A DNA stretch of 64,000 bases, taken from contig NZ_FZNP01000012.1 of assembly GCF_900188105.1 (NCBI RefSeq), forward strand, positions 1 through 64,000, in the 5' to 3' direction. Position 1 is the first letter of the stretch. Every line of letters starts with the position of its first letter. The notes beneath the pieces are model-generated. The model did no database searches. It saw nothing but the letters and a program-made list of their open reading frames with translations, and was not told the origin of the DNA. Source of the DNA: Actinomadura mexicana. GTDB taxonomy: Bacteria > Actinomycetota > Actinomycetes > Streptosporangiales > Streptosporangiaceae. This document shows, in pieces, positions 36,682-46,047 of this stretch. The position numbers and the translations under genes are program-made.

Positions 36682-39600
36682 ATGCGGATCTCGTTCACGG
36701 CGCTGACCGGCGAAGGCCCCCGCGACGTCGTGCTGAACCTCGACCCCGAGGCCACCGTCGACGGCGTCGCCCAGACGCTGGCCGCCACGCTGGACGGCCG
36801 TCCCGCGGTCCCCGCGCCGCGCTTCTCCAAGGACGCGCTGCTGTCCAGGGGCGCCCGCAAGGCCCTCTGGATGGACGGCCGGATGCTCGACCCGCAGGCG
36901 CTCGCCGTGAAGGAGCTGCGGGACGGCGCCGTCGTGGCGGTCGAGCGGCGCGGCGCCGCCGCCACCGTGCTGACCGAGCCGACCGGGCTGGTCGAGGTGC
37001 GCGTCGTCGGCGGCCCCGCGGCCGGGTCCGTGCACCGGCTGGGGCTCGGCGTCTGCACGATCGGGTCCGGGCACGACGTCGACGTGGTGCTGGACGACCC
37101 GTCCGTCCCGGCCCGGTCCCTGCGGCTCACGGTCGAGCGCGCGGCCGTCCAGGTCGAGGCGTCCGCCCTGACGATGCAGGGGGCGGCCGTGCTGGACGGG
37201 ACGCCCCTGGGCGCGAGGACGGCGTGGCCGATGGGCGCGCTGCTGACGGTGGGGGCCAGCGTGCTGTCCCTCGCGCCGTGCGCCGCCCCCGACACCCATC
37301 TGGAGCCGCTGCCGGAGGGCGGCCTCGCGTTCAACCGGCCGCCGCGGCTGAACCGGCCGCAGCGGGCGCGGACGCTGGAGGTCCCGCGGCGTCCCGAGCG
37401 CAACCCGCGCGAGCGGCTCCGGCTCTTCGGCGCGCTGCTGTTCTCGGCGTTCGGACTCGCCATGGCGTTCGGGCTCGGCCAGTGGTGGTGGGCGCTGTTC
37501 GCGCTGGCCTGGCCCGTGATGACGCTCGGCGAGTGGCTCGGCGACCGGATGCACGGCCGCAAGTCCTACAAGAAGTCGCTGAAGGAGTACCACCGCAAGG
37601 CGGGCGAGTTCGACGGCGAGCTGGAGCGGCTGCGGCGCGAGGACGAGGCCGAGCGCCGCGCGCTGCACCCCGACCCCGCCGAGGTCCTGCTCACCGCGAC
37701 GGGCCCGCGGCGCCGCCTGTGGGAACGCCGCCGCGACGACCCCGACGTCCTCCACCTGCGGGTGGGCCTCGCCGACCTGCCCGCCCGCATCGAGCTGACC
37801 GGGGACGCCGGGTCGGCGGGAGGCCGCGGGGGCGAGCGGGAGGGGCACGAGGAGCCGTCCTCCGGGCACGCGGTCCGGGTCCCGAAGGCCCGGCAGGTTC
37901 CCGTGGTGCTGCCCCTCACCGAGCTCGGCGTCATCGGGCTGACCGGGCCCCGGCACGCGTCGCGCGCCCTGGCCCGCTGGATGGTCGCGCAGGCCGCCGC
38001 GCTGCACAGCCCCCGCGACCTGGCCGTCGTCGTGCTGTCCGCGGACCAGAACGCCGGGCACGAGTGGAACTGGGTGCGCTGGCTGCCGCACTGCGCGCCG
38101 CGCGAGGGCGAGGACTGCGTGGCCCTCGTCGGCACCGACCCCGAGTCGGCGGCGCACCGGGTCACCGAACTGGCGATCCGGGTGACCGAGCGGCGGCGGG
38201 CCGCGCAGGCCGAGTCGTCGTTCCTCGGGCACGGCGCCCGGCCGGCCGACGGCGCGCCGTACAACATCCTGATCGTCCTGGACGGAGCCCGCGCGCTGCG
38301 CCGCATCCCGGGGATGCCGATGCTGCTGTCGCGCGGCGCCGAGTTCGGGCTCTACGCCATCTGCCTGGACGACGAGGAGCGGATGCTCCCCGAGGAGTGC
38401 AGCGCCGTCGCCGCCTGGGACACGCAGCGGCACTCGACGGTGCTGCTCCGCGGCCAAGGCCTGGACGTCATCGGCCCCGTCCTGGCCGACCAGGTGTCCG
38501 CGACCTGGACCGACCGGGTGTCTCGCGCGCTGGCCCCCGTCCGGGACGTCTCCCGTGAGGACGCCGAGGACTCGCTCCCCGCCGACGTGCGGCTCCTGGA
38601 CGTCCTCGACATGCCGGAGCCCACGGCCGAGCACGTCCTCCAGTCGTGGAGCAGGACGGGCGGGCGGACGACCCGCGTCCCCATCGGCCTCGCCTCGGGC
38701 GGCCGCTACGAGATCGACCTGCGCGTGGACGGCCCCCACGGCCTCATCGCCGGGACCACGGGCGCGGGCAAGTCGGAGCTGCTCCAGACCCTCATCGCCT
38801 CCCTCGCCGTGGCGAACCGCCCCGACGAGATGACGTTCGTCCTCATCGACTACAAGGGCGGCGCGGCGTTCAAGGACTGCGCGAACCTCCCCCACACCGT
38901 CGGCATGGTCACCGACCTGGACGGCCACGCCACCGAGCGCGCCCTGGAGTCGCTCGCCGCCGAGCTCCGCCGCCGCGAGGAGATCCTGCTCGGCGCGGGC
39001 GCCAAGGACATCGACGACTACGACGACCTGCGCCCGGCCGATCCGGGGCTGCCGGCCATGCCGCGGCTCGTCCTCGTGATCGACGAGTTCGCCGCCATGG
39101 TCACCGAGCTGCCCGACTTCGTCGCCGGCCTGGTCGACATCGGCCGCCGGGGCCGCTCCCTCGGCGTCCACCTGATCCTCGCGACGCAGCGTCCCGCCGG
39201 GGTCGTGACCGCCGACATCCGCGCCAACACCAACCTGCGCATCGCGCTGCGCGTCACCGACCCCGACGAGTCCGCCGACGTCCTGGACTCCCCGGACGCG
39301 GCGCAGATCTCCAAGTCCACGCCCGGGCGCTGCTACGTCCGCTCCGGGGTGTCGTCGCCGCAGGCCGTCCAGTCGGCGCGGATCGGGGGCCGCCGCGCCG
39401 GGGCCGGAGCCGGGTCCGGCGGTCCGACCGTCCACCCGCTGCCGTGGCAGGGCCTCGGCCATCCGCTGCCCGCGCCGCGCGAGGCGTCCGACGACGCGGT
39501 GCTCGCCACCGACCTCGGCGTGCTGGTCCAGGCGGTCGACGAGGCCGCCCGCCGCGCCGGGATCGCCCGGCAGCCGTCGCCGTGGCTGAGCCCGCTGCCC

Positions 39601-41202
39601 GAGCGGGTCGCGCTGGCGCCCCGCACCGCCGCGGGCGGCTCCGTCGTGGACGTGCCGCCGGTCCCGTTCGGCGTCACGGACCTGCCCGCCGTCCAGTCCC
39701 GCGAAGAGCTGACGCTCGACCTCGCGGCCGGCGGCCACCTCTACATCGCCGGGTCCGCGCAGTCGGGCCGCTCCACGGCGCTGCGCACGATCGCCGGGTC
39801 CCTCGCGGGCGCCTGCTCCCCCTACGACGCCCACCTGTACGCCGTCGACTGCGGCGCGAACGCGCTGCTCCCGCTGGTCTCCCTGCCGCACTGCGGCGCC
39901 GTCGTCACCCGCGACCAGCTCGACCGCTGCGAGCGGCTCCTCACCGCGCTCACCGCCGAGGTCGCCCGCCGCCAGCAGGTGCTCGCCGAGGCGGGGTTCT
40001 CCTCGCTGGCCGAGCAGCGCGCCGCCGTCGCCGCCACCGACCGCCTCCCGTGGATGGTCCTGCTCCTCGACCGCTGGGAGGGCTTCCTCGGCGCGTTCGA
40101 GCACTACGACTACGGGCGCCTGGTGGACCAGGTCGTCCGGCTGCTGCGCGAGGGCGCCGCGGCCGGCCTGCGCGCCGTGTTCAGCGGAGACCGCTCCGGT
40201 CTCGGCGGCCAGGTCTCCACCGTCTTCGACCGCCGCCTCATCCTGCGCATGGCCGACCCGAACGACTACGGGTACGGCGGCCTGCAGGACAGGCAGGTCC
40301 CGGCCGAGATGCCGCCCGGCCGCGCCCTGGAACCCGCCGGGCCCGGCGCGCCGCCCCGCGAGTCGCAGATCGCGCTCCTCGGGGACGACGCGTCCGGCGC
40401 GGCCCAGGTCGCGGCCCTGCAGGAGATCGCCCGCACCTGCGTGTCACGCTACGGGCGGCTACCGCGCCGCAGAGGCCCCCTGCACGTGGACGAGCTGCCC
40501 GTCCGCGTCACCTACCGGGAGGCGATGTCGCTCGACCCGGAGTTCCTGGCCCCGTCGGCGCTGTGGGCGCTGGTGGGCGTCGGCGGCGACACGCTCGCCC
40601 CCGTCGGGATCGACCTGCTCAACGAGGGCCCGGGGTTCGCCGTCGCCGGGCCGCCCCGCTCGGGCCGCTCGACGACGCTGCGGACGATCGTCCAGTCGCT
40701 GCTCGACCCCGCGGTCGGCGGGGGGCTCGTCCCGGTCGTCCTGGTCACCCCGCGCCGCTCCCCGCTTCGCCTGCTGTCGGGCCGGCCCGGCGTGCTCGGC
40801 GTGCTGACCTCCGACGCCGACGCCGGCGACCTGGAACGCGCGATCGGCGACGAGCACCGGTACGCCGTGGTCGTGGACGACGCCGAACTCCTGGACGAGA
40901 CCGAGCTGGACGAGGCCCTGGGCGGCGTCCTGCGCACCGCCCGCGACGGGGAGCACGCCGTCGTCATCGGCGGCACCACCGACGATCTGGGCCGCGGCTA
41001 CCGGGGCTTCCTGTCCGACACCCGGCGCTCCCGGTCGGGCGTCCTGCTGTCGGTGGACTCGCCGGACGACGGCGACCTGTTCGGCCTCCGCCTGCCCCGC
41101 AACGCCCCGCTGGGCGGGCCCACCGGCCGCGGCCTGTTCGTCGCCGCGGGCGCCACCACCCGGATCCAGGTGGCGCTTCCCCCTCCGGTCAGCGCCGACT
41201 GA
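36682..41202 (+). CDS. Type VII-like FtsK/SpoIIIE ATPase with ubiquitin-like and FHA domains
   Basis: About 1506 aa. Residues 1-90 look ubiquitin-like (MRISFTALTGEGPRDVVLNL; LWMDGRMLDPQALAVKELRD), like YukD/EccD. Residues about 103-200 resemble an FHA domain (VHRLGLGVCTIGSGHDVDVV). A membrane hairpin follows (about 248-285), then three FtsK/SpoIIIE modules. Module 1 has an intact Walker A, GTTGAGKSE (691-699), and LVLVIDEFAAM. Modules 2 and 3 (about 1022 and 1321) read GSAQSGRST and GPPRSGRST, with Lys replaced by Arg, so they are probably substrate-binding. The ATG has GGAGGG five bases upstream. It lies convergent with a WXG100 gene; no EccB, EccD, EccE or mycosin is nearby. Confidence 0.88.
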   Translation: MRISFTALTGEGPRDVVLNLDPEATVDGVAQTLAATLDGRPAVPAPRFSKDALLSRGARKALWMDGRMLDPQALAVKELRDGAVVAVERRGAAATVLTEPTGLVEVRVVGGPAAGSVHRLGLGVCTIGSGHDVDVVLDDPSVPARSLRLTVERAAVQVEASALTMQGAAVLDGTPLGARTAWPMGALLTVGASVLSLAPCAAPDTHLEPLPEGGLAFNRPPRLNRPQRARTLEVPRRPERNPRERLRLFGALLFSAFGLAMAFGLGQWWWALFALAWPVMTLGEWLGDRMHGRKSYKKSLKEYHRKAGEFDGELERLRREDEAERRALHPDPAEVLLTATGPRRRLWERRRDDPDVLHLRVGLADLPARIELTGDAGSAGGRGGEREGHEEPSSGHAVRVPKARQVPVVLPLTELGVIGLTGPRHASRALARWMVAQAAALHSPRDLAVVVLSADQNAGHEWNWVRWLPHCAPREGEDCVALVGTDPESAAHRVTELAIRVTERRRAAQAESSFLGHGARPADGAPYNILIVLDGARALRRIPGMPMLLSRGAEFGLYAICLDDEERMLPEECSAVAAWDTQRHSTVLLRGQGLDVIGPVLADQVSATWTDRVSRALAPVRDVSREDAEDSLPADVRLLDVLDMPEPTAEHVLQSWSRTGGRTTRVPIGLASGGRYEIDLRVDGPHGLIAGTTGAGKSELLQTLIASLAVANRPDEMTFVLIDYKGGAAFKDCANLPHTVGMVTDLDGHATERALESLAAELRRREEILLGAGAKDIDDYDDLRPADPGLPAMPRLVLVIDEFAAMVTELPDFVAGLVDIGRRGRSLGVHLILATQRPAGVVTADIRANTNLRIALRVTDPDESADVLDSPDAAQISKSTPGRCYVRSGVSSPQAVQSARIGGRRAGAGAGSGGPTVHPLPWQGLGHPLPAPREASDDAVLATDLGVLVQAVDEAARRAGIARQPSPWLSPLPERVALAPRTAAGGSVVDVPPVPFGVTDLPAVQSREELTLDLAAGGHLYIAGSAQSGRSTALRTIAGSLAGACSPYDAHLYAVDCGANALLPLVSLPHCGAVVTRDQLDRCERLLTALTAEVARRQQVLAEAGFSSLAEQRAAVAATDRLPWMVLLLDRWEGFLGAFEHYDYGRLVDQVVRLLREGAAAGLRAVFSGDRSGLGGQVSTVFDRRLILRMADPNDYGYGGLQDRQVPAEMPPGRALEPAGPGAPPRESQIALLGDDASGAAQVAALQEIARTCVSRYGRLPRRRGPLHVDELPVRVTYREAMSLDPEFLAPSALWALVGVGGDTLAPVGIDLLNEGPGFAVAGPPRSGRSTTLRTIVQSLLDPAVGGGLVPVVLVTPRRSPLRLLSGRPGVLGVLTSDADAGDLERAIGDEHRYAVVVDDAELLDETELDEALGGVLRTARDGEHAVVIGGTTDDLGRGYRGFLSDTRRSRSGVLLSVDSPDDGDLFGLRLPRNAPLGGPTGRGLFVAAGATTRIQVALPPPVSAD

Positions 41203-41300
41203 TCGCGCCCGGCCTCCGCCGGGGAAAGGCCGGGCGAGGAACCTGTGCCGACCACACCGGCCGGAGAATTCCGGCCGGAGAGCATCGGGCGAAGAAAAAG

Positions 41301-41337
41301 GCGGGTCCCGGCCTCGGGGGGATGGGCCGGGACCCGC
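41301..41337 (-). terminator. Rho-independent terminator of the WXG100 gene
   Basis: A 13-bp perfect stem (GCGGGTCCCGGCC paired with its complement, 11-nt loop) is followed on the reverse strand by CTTTTTC. It lies about 15 bp past the WXG100 stop. It also faces the end of the convergent ATPase gene and could block read-through from both. Confidence 0.88.
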
Positions 41338-41350
41338 GGTTCGGGGAGGG

Positions 41351-41620
41351 TCAGCGCGTGGCCGCCTCGATGTTCTGCTGGGACCGGCGGATGTCCTGGC
41401 TGCCCTGTTCGAGGGCGACGGCCATCTTGTCGAAGGCGGTCTTGGCCTCGGCCCAGGACGCGCGGAAGCGGTCGGCCCCGGGGCCCCACCAGGCCGCGCT
41501 GCTGCTCACGGTGCGGCCGTTGAGGTCCTTGATGAGGGCGTCGAGGTTGCGGGAGTGCTTGCTGAAGATGCGGGACAGTTCTTCTAGCTCGCCCAGGTTG
41601 GCGCCGCGCTTGTCACCCAT
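41351..41620 (-). CDS. WXG100 family (ESAT-6-like) protein
   Basis: 89 aa, two helices separated by the turn AAWWGPGAD, where W44-x-G46 is the WXG motif. The usual C-terminal YxxxD/E export signal is not seen (TAFDKMAVALEQ at that place), so it may need a partner for export. The ATG giving MGDKRGANLGELEELSRIF is the family start; the frame stays open upstream but is unconserved. It is the natural substrate of the convergent FtsK/FHA ATPase. The 275 bp upstream hold no gene I can support and presumably contain its promoter. Confidence 0.88.
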   Translation of the reverse strand: MGDKRGANLGELEELSRIFSKHSRNLDALIKDLNGRTVSSSAAWWGPGADRFRASWAEAKTAFDKMAVALEQGSQDIRRSQQNIEAATR

Positions 41621-41895
41621 CGCCCCGGCCCTTTCCTCGCTGATCGTGGAACGTTTCCAGCCGCTACCGCAGGAATGGCGCCAGCCTACGCCCCACCGAT
41701 CACATCCAGCCAGCGGCCACTGGCGGATCTCCCGTCGAAACGGCCACATTCCCACCATCCCGGCCTGTCCGGATGTGGCCAGCAAGGCCATGACCGCATG
41801 GCTTGTGACGAGCATCATTACTGCCCGTCAAGGGAGTTTCAGAGCGGTTCCCAAGCCCGAATGGGCGATCGCGGCGGTAAAGGCGAAACGGCGCG

Positions 41896-42447
41896 TCAGC
41901 GGCTCTCGCCGACCGGGTCGTTCACCGGGTGGGCCCCCGGGTCCAGGACGCGCTCGCCGACCATGGTGATCTGCTCGCCGGTCGCGCGGAAGTCGAACCG
42001 GCGCCGCACCGACTGGGTGACCTTCCCGCGGCCCCCGCTGCCGTAGCGCATCTCGGTGTGCTCCACCGCCTCCAGCGTGATGCGGTCACCCGTGCGGACG
42101 GCGCGGCCCCCGTCCAGGCGGGTGCGGGCGCCGGTATAGGCGGGGCCGCCCTCGACGGGGGCGCGGTTGCGGGTCTCCAACTCCCGGACGGCCCTCTCCT
42201 GCGACCGCTCCAGCGAGGGTGAGATCCGCACGCCGAGCACCTCCGTGGGCGCGGCGCGGCGGTCCCGGCCGCCCCTCTGGACGAGGGCCTGGGAGCGGCG
42301 CTCCAGGTAGGAGTTCGCGGCGACGGTGAGCTGGCGGGTGACGTAGTCCTCCACCACGGGGGTCGCCCCGCGCACGCCGGACGAGGGCGCCAGCAGGCAG
42401 GCGGCCAGGGCGAGCGCCAGTCCGGCCCGGGGCCACGGGCGAGCCAT
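41896..42447 (-). CDS. Secreted protein of unknown function
   Basis: 183 aa. A clear signal peptide (MARPWPRAGLALALAACLLA, cleavage probably near VRGA/TP at about 28) and no further membrane segment. The mature part is basic and strand-rich in its second half (TGARTRLDGGRAVRTGDRIT; EHTEMRYGSGGRGKVTQSVR; FRATGEQITMVGERVLDPGA). I do not recognise a family. The ATG has GGGAGAGG upstream; earlier in-frame starts lack a ribosome site. It may be co-transcribed with the small membrane and SPFH genes behind it. Confidence 0.65.
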   Translation of the reverse strand: MARPWPRAGLALALAACLLAPSSGVRGATPVVEDYVTRQLTVAANSYLERRSQALVQRGGRDRRAAPTEVLGVRISPSLERSQERAVRELETRNRAPVEGGPAYTGARTRLDGGRAVRTGDRITLEAVEHTEMRYGSGGRGKVTQSVRRRFDFRATGEQITMVGERVLDPGAHPVNDPVGESR

Positions 42448-42523
42448 CGGCCTCTCCCGCTGATCAAAAGGCTGGTAGGTCCGAGCCGACATTACACGGC
42501 CGGGCCCCGGGCGGAACGCCGGT

Positions 42524-42853
42524 TCAGTCCACTTCGCTCTCCAGTGCGGCGACGCGTGAGCGGGCCTGCGCCATCGCCTCGTGGTAGTGCTCCTCCCATT
42601 CCGGATCGGCGTCCGGAATGGCGGCGACCGTCTGGCGGCCGATCTCCGCGAGCACGTCCCCGGCGCCGCCGCGGGAGACCCGCCGGACGACGACCGTGGT
42701 GACGCCGCCGGACGACTCGGTGTGCGGCTCCCACCGGGCGCCGCCCTCCAGCCGCGCCCGGCCGCGCGACGACCGGTCGGAGAGCCCGTAGAGCAGCAGG
42801 ACGACCACCACGGCCGGCACCGCCAGCGCCACCAGAACGATCAGGAACCGCAC
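42524..42853 (-). CDS. Small membrane protein of unknown function
   Basis: 109 aa. The N-terminal segment MRFLIVLVALAVPAVVVVLL spans the membrane; the rest is hydrophilic (VTTVVVRRVSRGGAGDVLAE) and ends in an acidic helix (EEHYHEAMAQARSRVAALES). The GTG start has GGAGG about six bases upstream and follows the SPFH gene by 41 bp, so these are probably one operon. No recognisable domain. It could be a scaffold or anchor for the SPFH protein; that is a guess. Confidence 0.65.
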   Translation of the reverse strand: MRFLIVLVALAVPAVVVVLLLYGLSDRSSRGRARLEGGARWEPHTESSGGVTTVVVRRVSRGGAGDVLAEIGRQTVAAIPDADPEWEEHYHEAMAQARSRVAALESEVD

Positions 42854-42894
42854 GACCGCCTCCTCGCCGTCCGCGTCCGGCGCCGCCCCGGCGC

Positions 42895-43932
42895 CTACCT
42901 GCCCCGCAGGAGCGAGCCGTTGGGGTTGCCGGGCGCGTAGACCGTGATGCCCTGCGGGAGGGCCTTCAGCTCCTCGATCCTCGCGCAGGTCGGGCATTTG
43001 TTGTACCCGTCCTGGCGGGCCTTGTTGGCCGCGGCCTCCGCCTTGGCCGAGGCGACCTTCGCCTGGGCCTCGCTGATCTGCGCGAACGCGGCCTGCGCGC
43101 GGTCCACCGCGTCCTGCACCTTGGACGGCAGCGTGATCCGCACCAGGTTGAAGTGGATGTTGGTGACGAACTTGCCGCCGAGCGTCTGCTCCAGGTCCGC
43201 CGCCAGGCTCGTGTTGATCGCGGTCTGCACCTTGGCGATGTTCCCGTTGTTGCTCTGCGCCTGCTGCCCCGCGCTCTGGACGTTCCTCGGCGCGGAGGAG
43301 TTCTGCACGAGGGCGCAGGAGGAGACGAGCTCGGCGCAGCGGAAGCTGTTGATCTGGCTGCGCAGGTCGTTGTCTATCACCGGCCGGACGATCTGGTCGA
43401 GGAACGCCGACCATCCCTTGTCGCCGTCGTAGACGTTGTAGGTGTCGCCGCCCGCGCTGCGGAACTTGCGGGTGCCGTACTTGTCGTCGAACTGCCTGAG
43501 GGCCTGGTGGTCCTGGTTGAGCGTGAAGTACAGCGTCCCCTCGATGCCCATGTTGACGCCGTCCGAGCTCGGCACGGTGACGACGTCCACGCCGGACTCG
43601 TCGCCCTTCCCGGCGTCCGAGGTGATCGTGTAGAAGCGCTGCTGGGCGGGGTACTTGTGGACCTGCGAGTAGAGCCCGACCCAGACGCGGCCGGATCCGG
43701 GGTCGATGACCTGCCGGATCCTGTTGTTGTCGAAGAACCCGCCGTTGCGGACGACGGCGATCTCGCCGCCGCCGGTGCGCTCGAAGCCGCCGAACAGCGC
43801 GCTCAGCACCGGCCATCCCACGACGACCAGCAGCACGGCGGCGACGATGGCGGTGCGCCGGCTGGGCGCCCTCACCCCGGAGCGCCGGGACGCACCGGCC
43901 TCCCTGGCTGCGGACGTCTTCTTCTCGGCCAC
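42895..43932 (-). CDS. SPFH/Band 7 domain membrane protein
   Basis: 345 aa. A basic N-terminus, one membrane segment (TAIVAAVLLVVVGWPVLSAL), then an SPFH domain (GGGEIAVVRNGGFFDNNRIR; DVVTVPSSDGVNMGIEGTLY; VRPVIDNDLRSQINSF). An Ala/Lys/Gln-rich coiled coil follows (QAAFAQISEAQAKVASAKAE) and a Cys pair in NKCPTCARIEE. SPFH proteins form large ring assemblies in membrane microdomains. An internal Cys pair (FRCAELVSSCALV) is unusual. The GTG start is five bases after AGAGGAG. Divergent from the carboxylase alpha gene. Confidence 0.82.
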   Translation of the reverse strand: MAEKKTSAAREAGASRRSGVRAPSRRTAIVAAVLLVVVGWPVLSALFGGFERTGGGEIAVVRNGGFFDNNRIRQVIDPGSGRVWVGLYSQVHKYPAQQRFYTITSDAGKGDESGVDVVTVPSSDGVNMGIEGTLYFTLNQDHQALRQFDDKYGTRKFRSAGGDTYNVYDGDKGWSAFLDQIVRPVIDNDLRSQINSFRCAELVSSCALVQNSSAPRNVQSAGQQAQSNNGNIAKVQTAINTSLAADLEQTLGGKFVTNIHFNLVRITLPSKVQDAVDRAQAAFAQISEAQAKVASAKAEAAANKARQDGYNKCPTCARIEELKALPQGITVYAPGNPNGSLLRGR

Positions 43933-44138
43933 GATGGCTCCTCTCACACCCGCACGGGGGTCGTGCCGCGGGTTCCCGGATGAGACGGAGCGGAGCCCCG
44001 CCGGGATCCCCGTGGGGGGTACCGCTTTCTCGTGAATCCTCCCGCTATCCGGGACCTCGCCCCCAATAAGGAGGGGCTTACGAAAACCTGGGATCGGGGT
44101 TATCTAGACTGCCTGCGAGGTTGAAGGAGGAGACCCAC

Positions 44139-45905
44139 GTGCGCAAAGTCCTGATCGCCAACCGCGGCGAGATCGCGGTCCGTATCGCCCGTGCCTGCCG
44201 CGACGCGGGGCTGGCCAGTGTGGCGGTGTACGCCGAGCCCGATCTGGAGGCGCTGCACGTTCGGGTCGCCGACGAGGCGTTCGCCCTGGGCGGGCGGACG
44301 GCGGCGGAGAGCTACCTGGACATCGACAAGCTGCTGAAGATCGCCTCGGAGTCGGGCGCCGACGCCGTCCACCCCGGCTACGGGTTCCTGGCGGAGAACG
44401 CCGACTTCGCCGCGGCGGTGCAGAACGCGGGGCTGACCTGGATCGGTCCGCCGCCCGCCGCGATCACCGCGCTCGGCGACAAGGTGCAGGCCCGGCACAT
44501 CGCGCAGCGGGTCGGCGCGCCGCTGGTCGCCGGCACCGCCGACCCGGTGTCGGGCGCGGACGAGGTCGTCGCGTTCGCGCGCGAGCACGGCCTGCCCATC
44601 GCGATCAAGGCCGCGTTCGGCGGCGGCGGGCGCGGCCTGAAGGTCGCCCGGACGCTGGAGGAGGTGCCCGAGCTGTACGACTCGGCCGTCCGCGAGGCCG
44701 TGGGCGCCTTCGGGCGCGGCGAGTGCTTCGTCGAGCGGTACCTCGACAAGCCCCGGCACGTCGAGACGCAGTGCCTGGCCGACAAGCACGGCAACGTGGT
44801 CGTGGTATCCACCCGCGACTGCTCGCTCCAGCGGCGCCACCAGAAGCTCGTCGAGGAGGCGCCGGCGCCGTACCTGTCGCAGGAGCAGCTGGAGCTGCTG
44901 TACTCCTCGTCCAAGGCGATCCTGAAAGAGGCCGGCTACGTCGGCGCCGGGACGTGCGAGTTCCTCGTCGGCCAGGACGGGACGATCTCGTTCCTGGAGG
45001 TCAACACGCGCCTCCAGGTCGAGCACCCCGTCACCGAGGAGGTCGCCGGGGTCGACCTCGTCCGCGAGATGTTCCGCGTCGCCGACGGCGAGGAGATCGG
45101 CTACGGCGACCCGGAGCTGCGCGGCCACTCGATCGAGTTCCGGCTGAACGCCGAGGACGCCGGTCGCGGGTTCCTGCCCGCCGTCGGCACCCTGACCGCC
45201 TGGCACCCCCCGACGGGCCCCGGCGTCCGCCTGGACGCCGGCTACGAGGCCGGGCAGACCGTCCCGCAGGAGTTCGACTCGCTCATCGCCAAGCTGATCG
45301 TGACGGGCGCGACACGGCGGCAGGCCGTCGAGCGGTCCCGCCGCGCCCTCGCCGAGTTCGTCGTCGACGGCATGCCGACCGTCCTGCCGTTCCACCGGGC
45401 GGTGCTGGACGACCCGGCGTTCGTCCCGGCCGACGACGAGACCCCGTTCAGCGTCCACACCCGGTGGATCGAGACGGAGTTCGACAACCGGATCCCTCCC
45501 CACGAGGCTCCCCCCGCGGGCGAGGAGGACGAGGGCGAGCGCGAGCGCGTCACCGTCGAGGTCGGCGGCCGCCGCATCGAGGTCGTCCTGCCCGCCGGGT
45601 TCGGCGCCTCCGCCGCCCCCGCCGCGGGCAGGGCGGGGCCCGCCAGGCGGCGCGGCGCCAAGAAGGGCGGCGGTGCGCAGGCGTCCGGCGACTCCCTGGT
45701 CAGCCCGATGCAGGGCACCATCGTCAAGCTCCTCGTCGAGGAGGGCGCGACCGTGGCGGCCGGCGACACCATCGTGGTCCTGGAGGCCATGAAGATGGAG
45801 CAGCCGCTCACCGCGCACAAGGCGGGGACGCTCACCGGCCTGTCCGCCGAGGTGGGCCAGACCGTCTCGGCGGGCGCCGTGATCTGCGAGATCAAGGACT
45901 CCTGA
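44139..45905 (+). CDS. accA: Acyl-CoA carboxylase alpha subunit (biotin carboxylase + BCCP)
   Basis: 588 aa. The N-terminal biotin carboxylase domain has VLIANRGEIAVRIARACRDA, HPGYGFLAENADFA, the ATP-grasp glycine loop KAAFGGGGRGLKV and FLEVNTRLQVEHPVTEEVAG. An Ala/Arg/Gly-rich linker leads to the biotinyl domain with the target lysine in EAMKMEQ. This is the actinobacterial AccA/PccA layout shared by acetyl- and propionyl-CoA carboxylases. GTG start with AAGGAGG eight bases upstream; an in-frame TTG overlaps that site. The beta and epsilon subunits are at 20.5-22.4 kb and BirA at 15.5 kb. A large hairpin follows the stop. Confidence 0.94.
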   Translation: MRKVLIANRGEIAVRIARACRDAGLASVAVYAEPDLEALHVRVADEAFALGGRTAAESYLDIDKLLKIASESGADAVHPGYGFLAENADFAAAVQNAGLTWIGPPPAAITALGDKVQARHIAQRVGAPLVAGTADPVSGADEVVAFAREHGLPIAIKAAFGGGGRGLKVARTLEEVPELYDSAVREAVGAFGRGECFVERYLDKPRHVETQCLADKHGNVVVVSTRDCSLQRRHQKLVEEAPAPYLSQEQLELLYSSSKAILKEAGYVGAGTCEFLVGQDGTISFLEVNTRLQVEHPVTEEVAGVDLVREMFRVADGEEIGYGDPELRGHSIEFRLNAEDAGRGFLPAVGTLTAWHPPTGPGVRLDAGYEAGQTVPQEFDSLIAKLIVTGATRRQAVERSRRALAEFVVDGMPTVLPFHRAVLDDPAFVPADDETPFSVHTRWIETEFDNRIPPHEAPPAGEEDEGERERVTVEVGGRRIEVVLPAGFGASAAPAAGRAGPARRRGAKKGGGAQASGDSLVSPMQGTIVKLLVEEGATVAAGDTIVVLEAMKMEQPLTAHKAGTLTGLSAEVGQTVSAGAVICEIKDS

Positions 45906-45925
45906 CCGCGGCCGCCCTGCCGCAC

Positions 45926-45962
45926 CCCCTTCCAGGACCGGGGACACGGGTCCTGGAAGGGG
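45926..45962 (+). terminator. Hairpin terminator after accA
   Basis: A 14-bp perfect stem (CCCCTTCCAGGACC and complement, 9-nt loop) starts 20 bp after the carboxylase stop; flanking CGCAC/GGTGCG could extend it. There is no U-tract, as is common for actinobacterial terminators. Confidence 0.75.
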
Positions 45963-46047
45963 AACGGGGTGCGGTGCCCGTACGGGGCGTGCGCAAATCC
46001 GTCCGGCGAAGGACGTATCGGCGCGTTCACGTGGGCAGACTGTAAAC

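Noticed and set aside
44121..44138. TTG start for the biotin carboxylase gene
   Set aside because: It would overlap the AAGGAGG ribosome site that is ideally spaced for the GTG at 44139.
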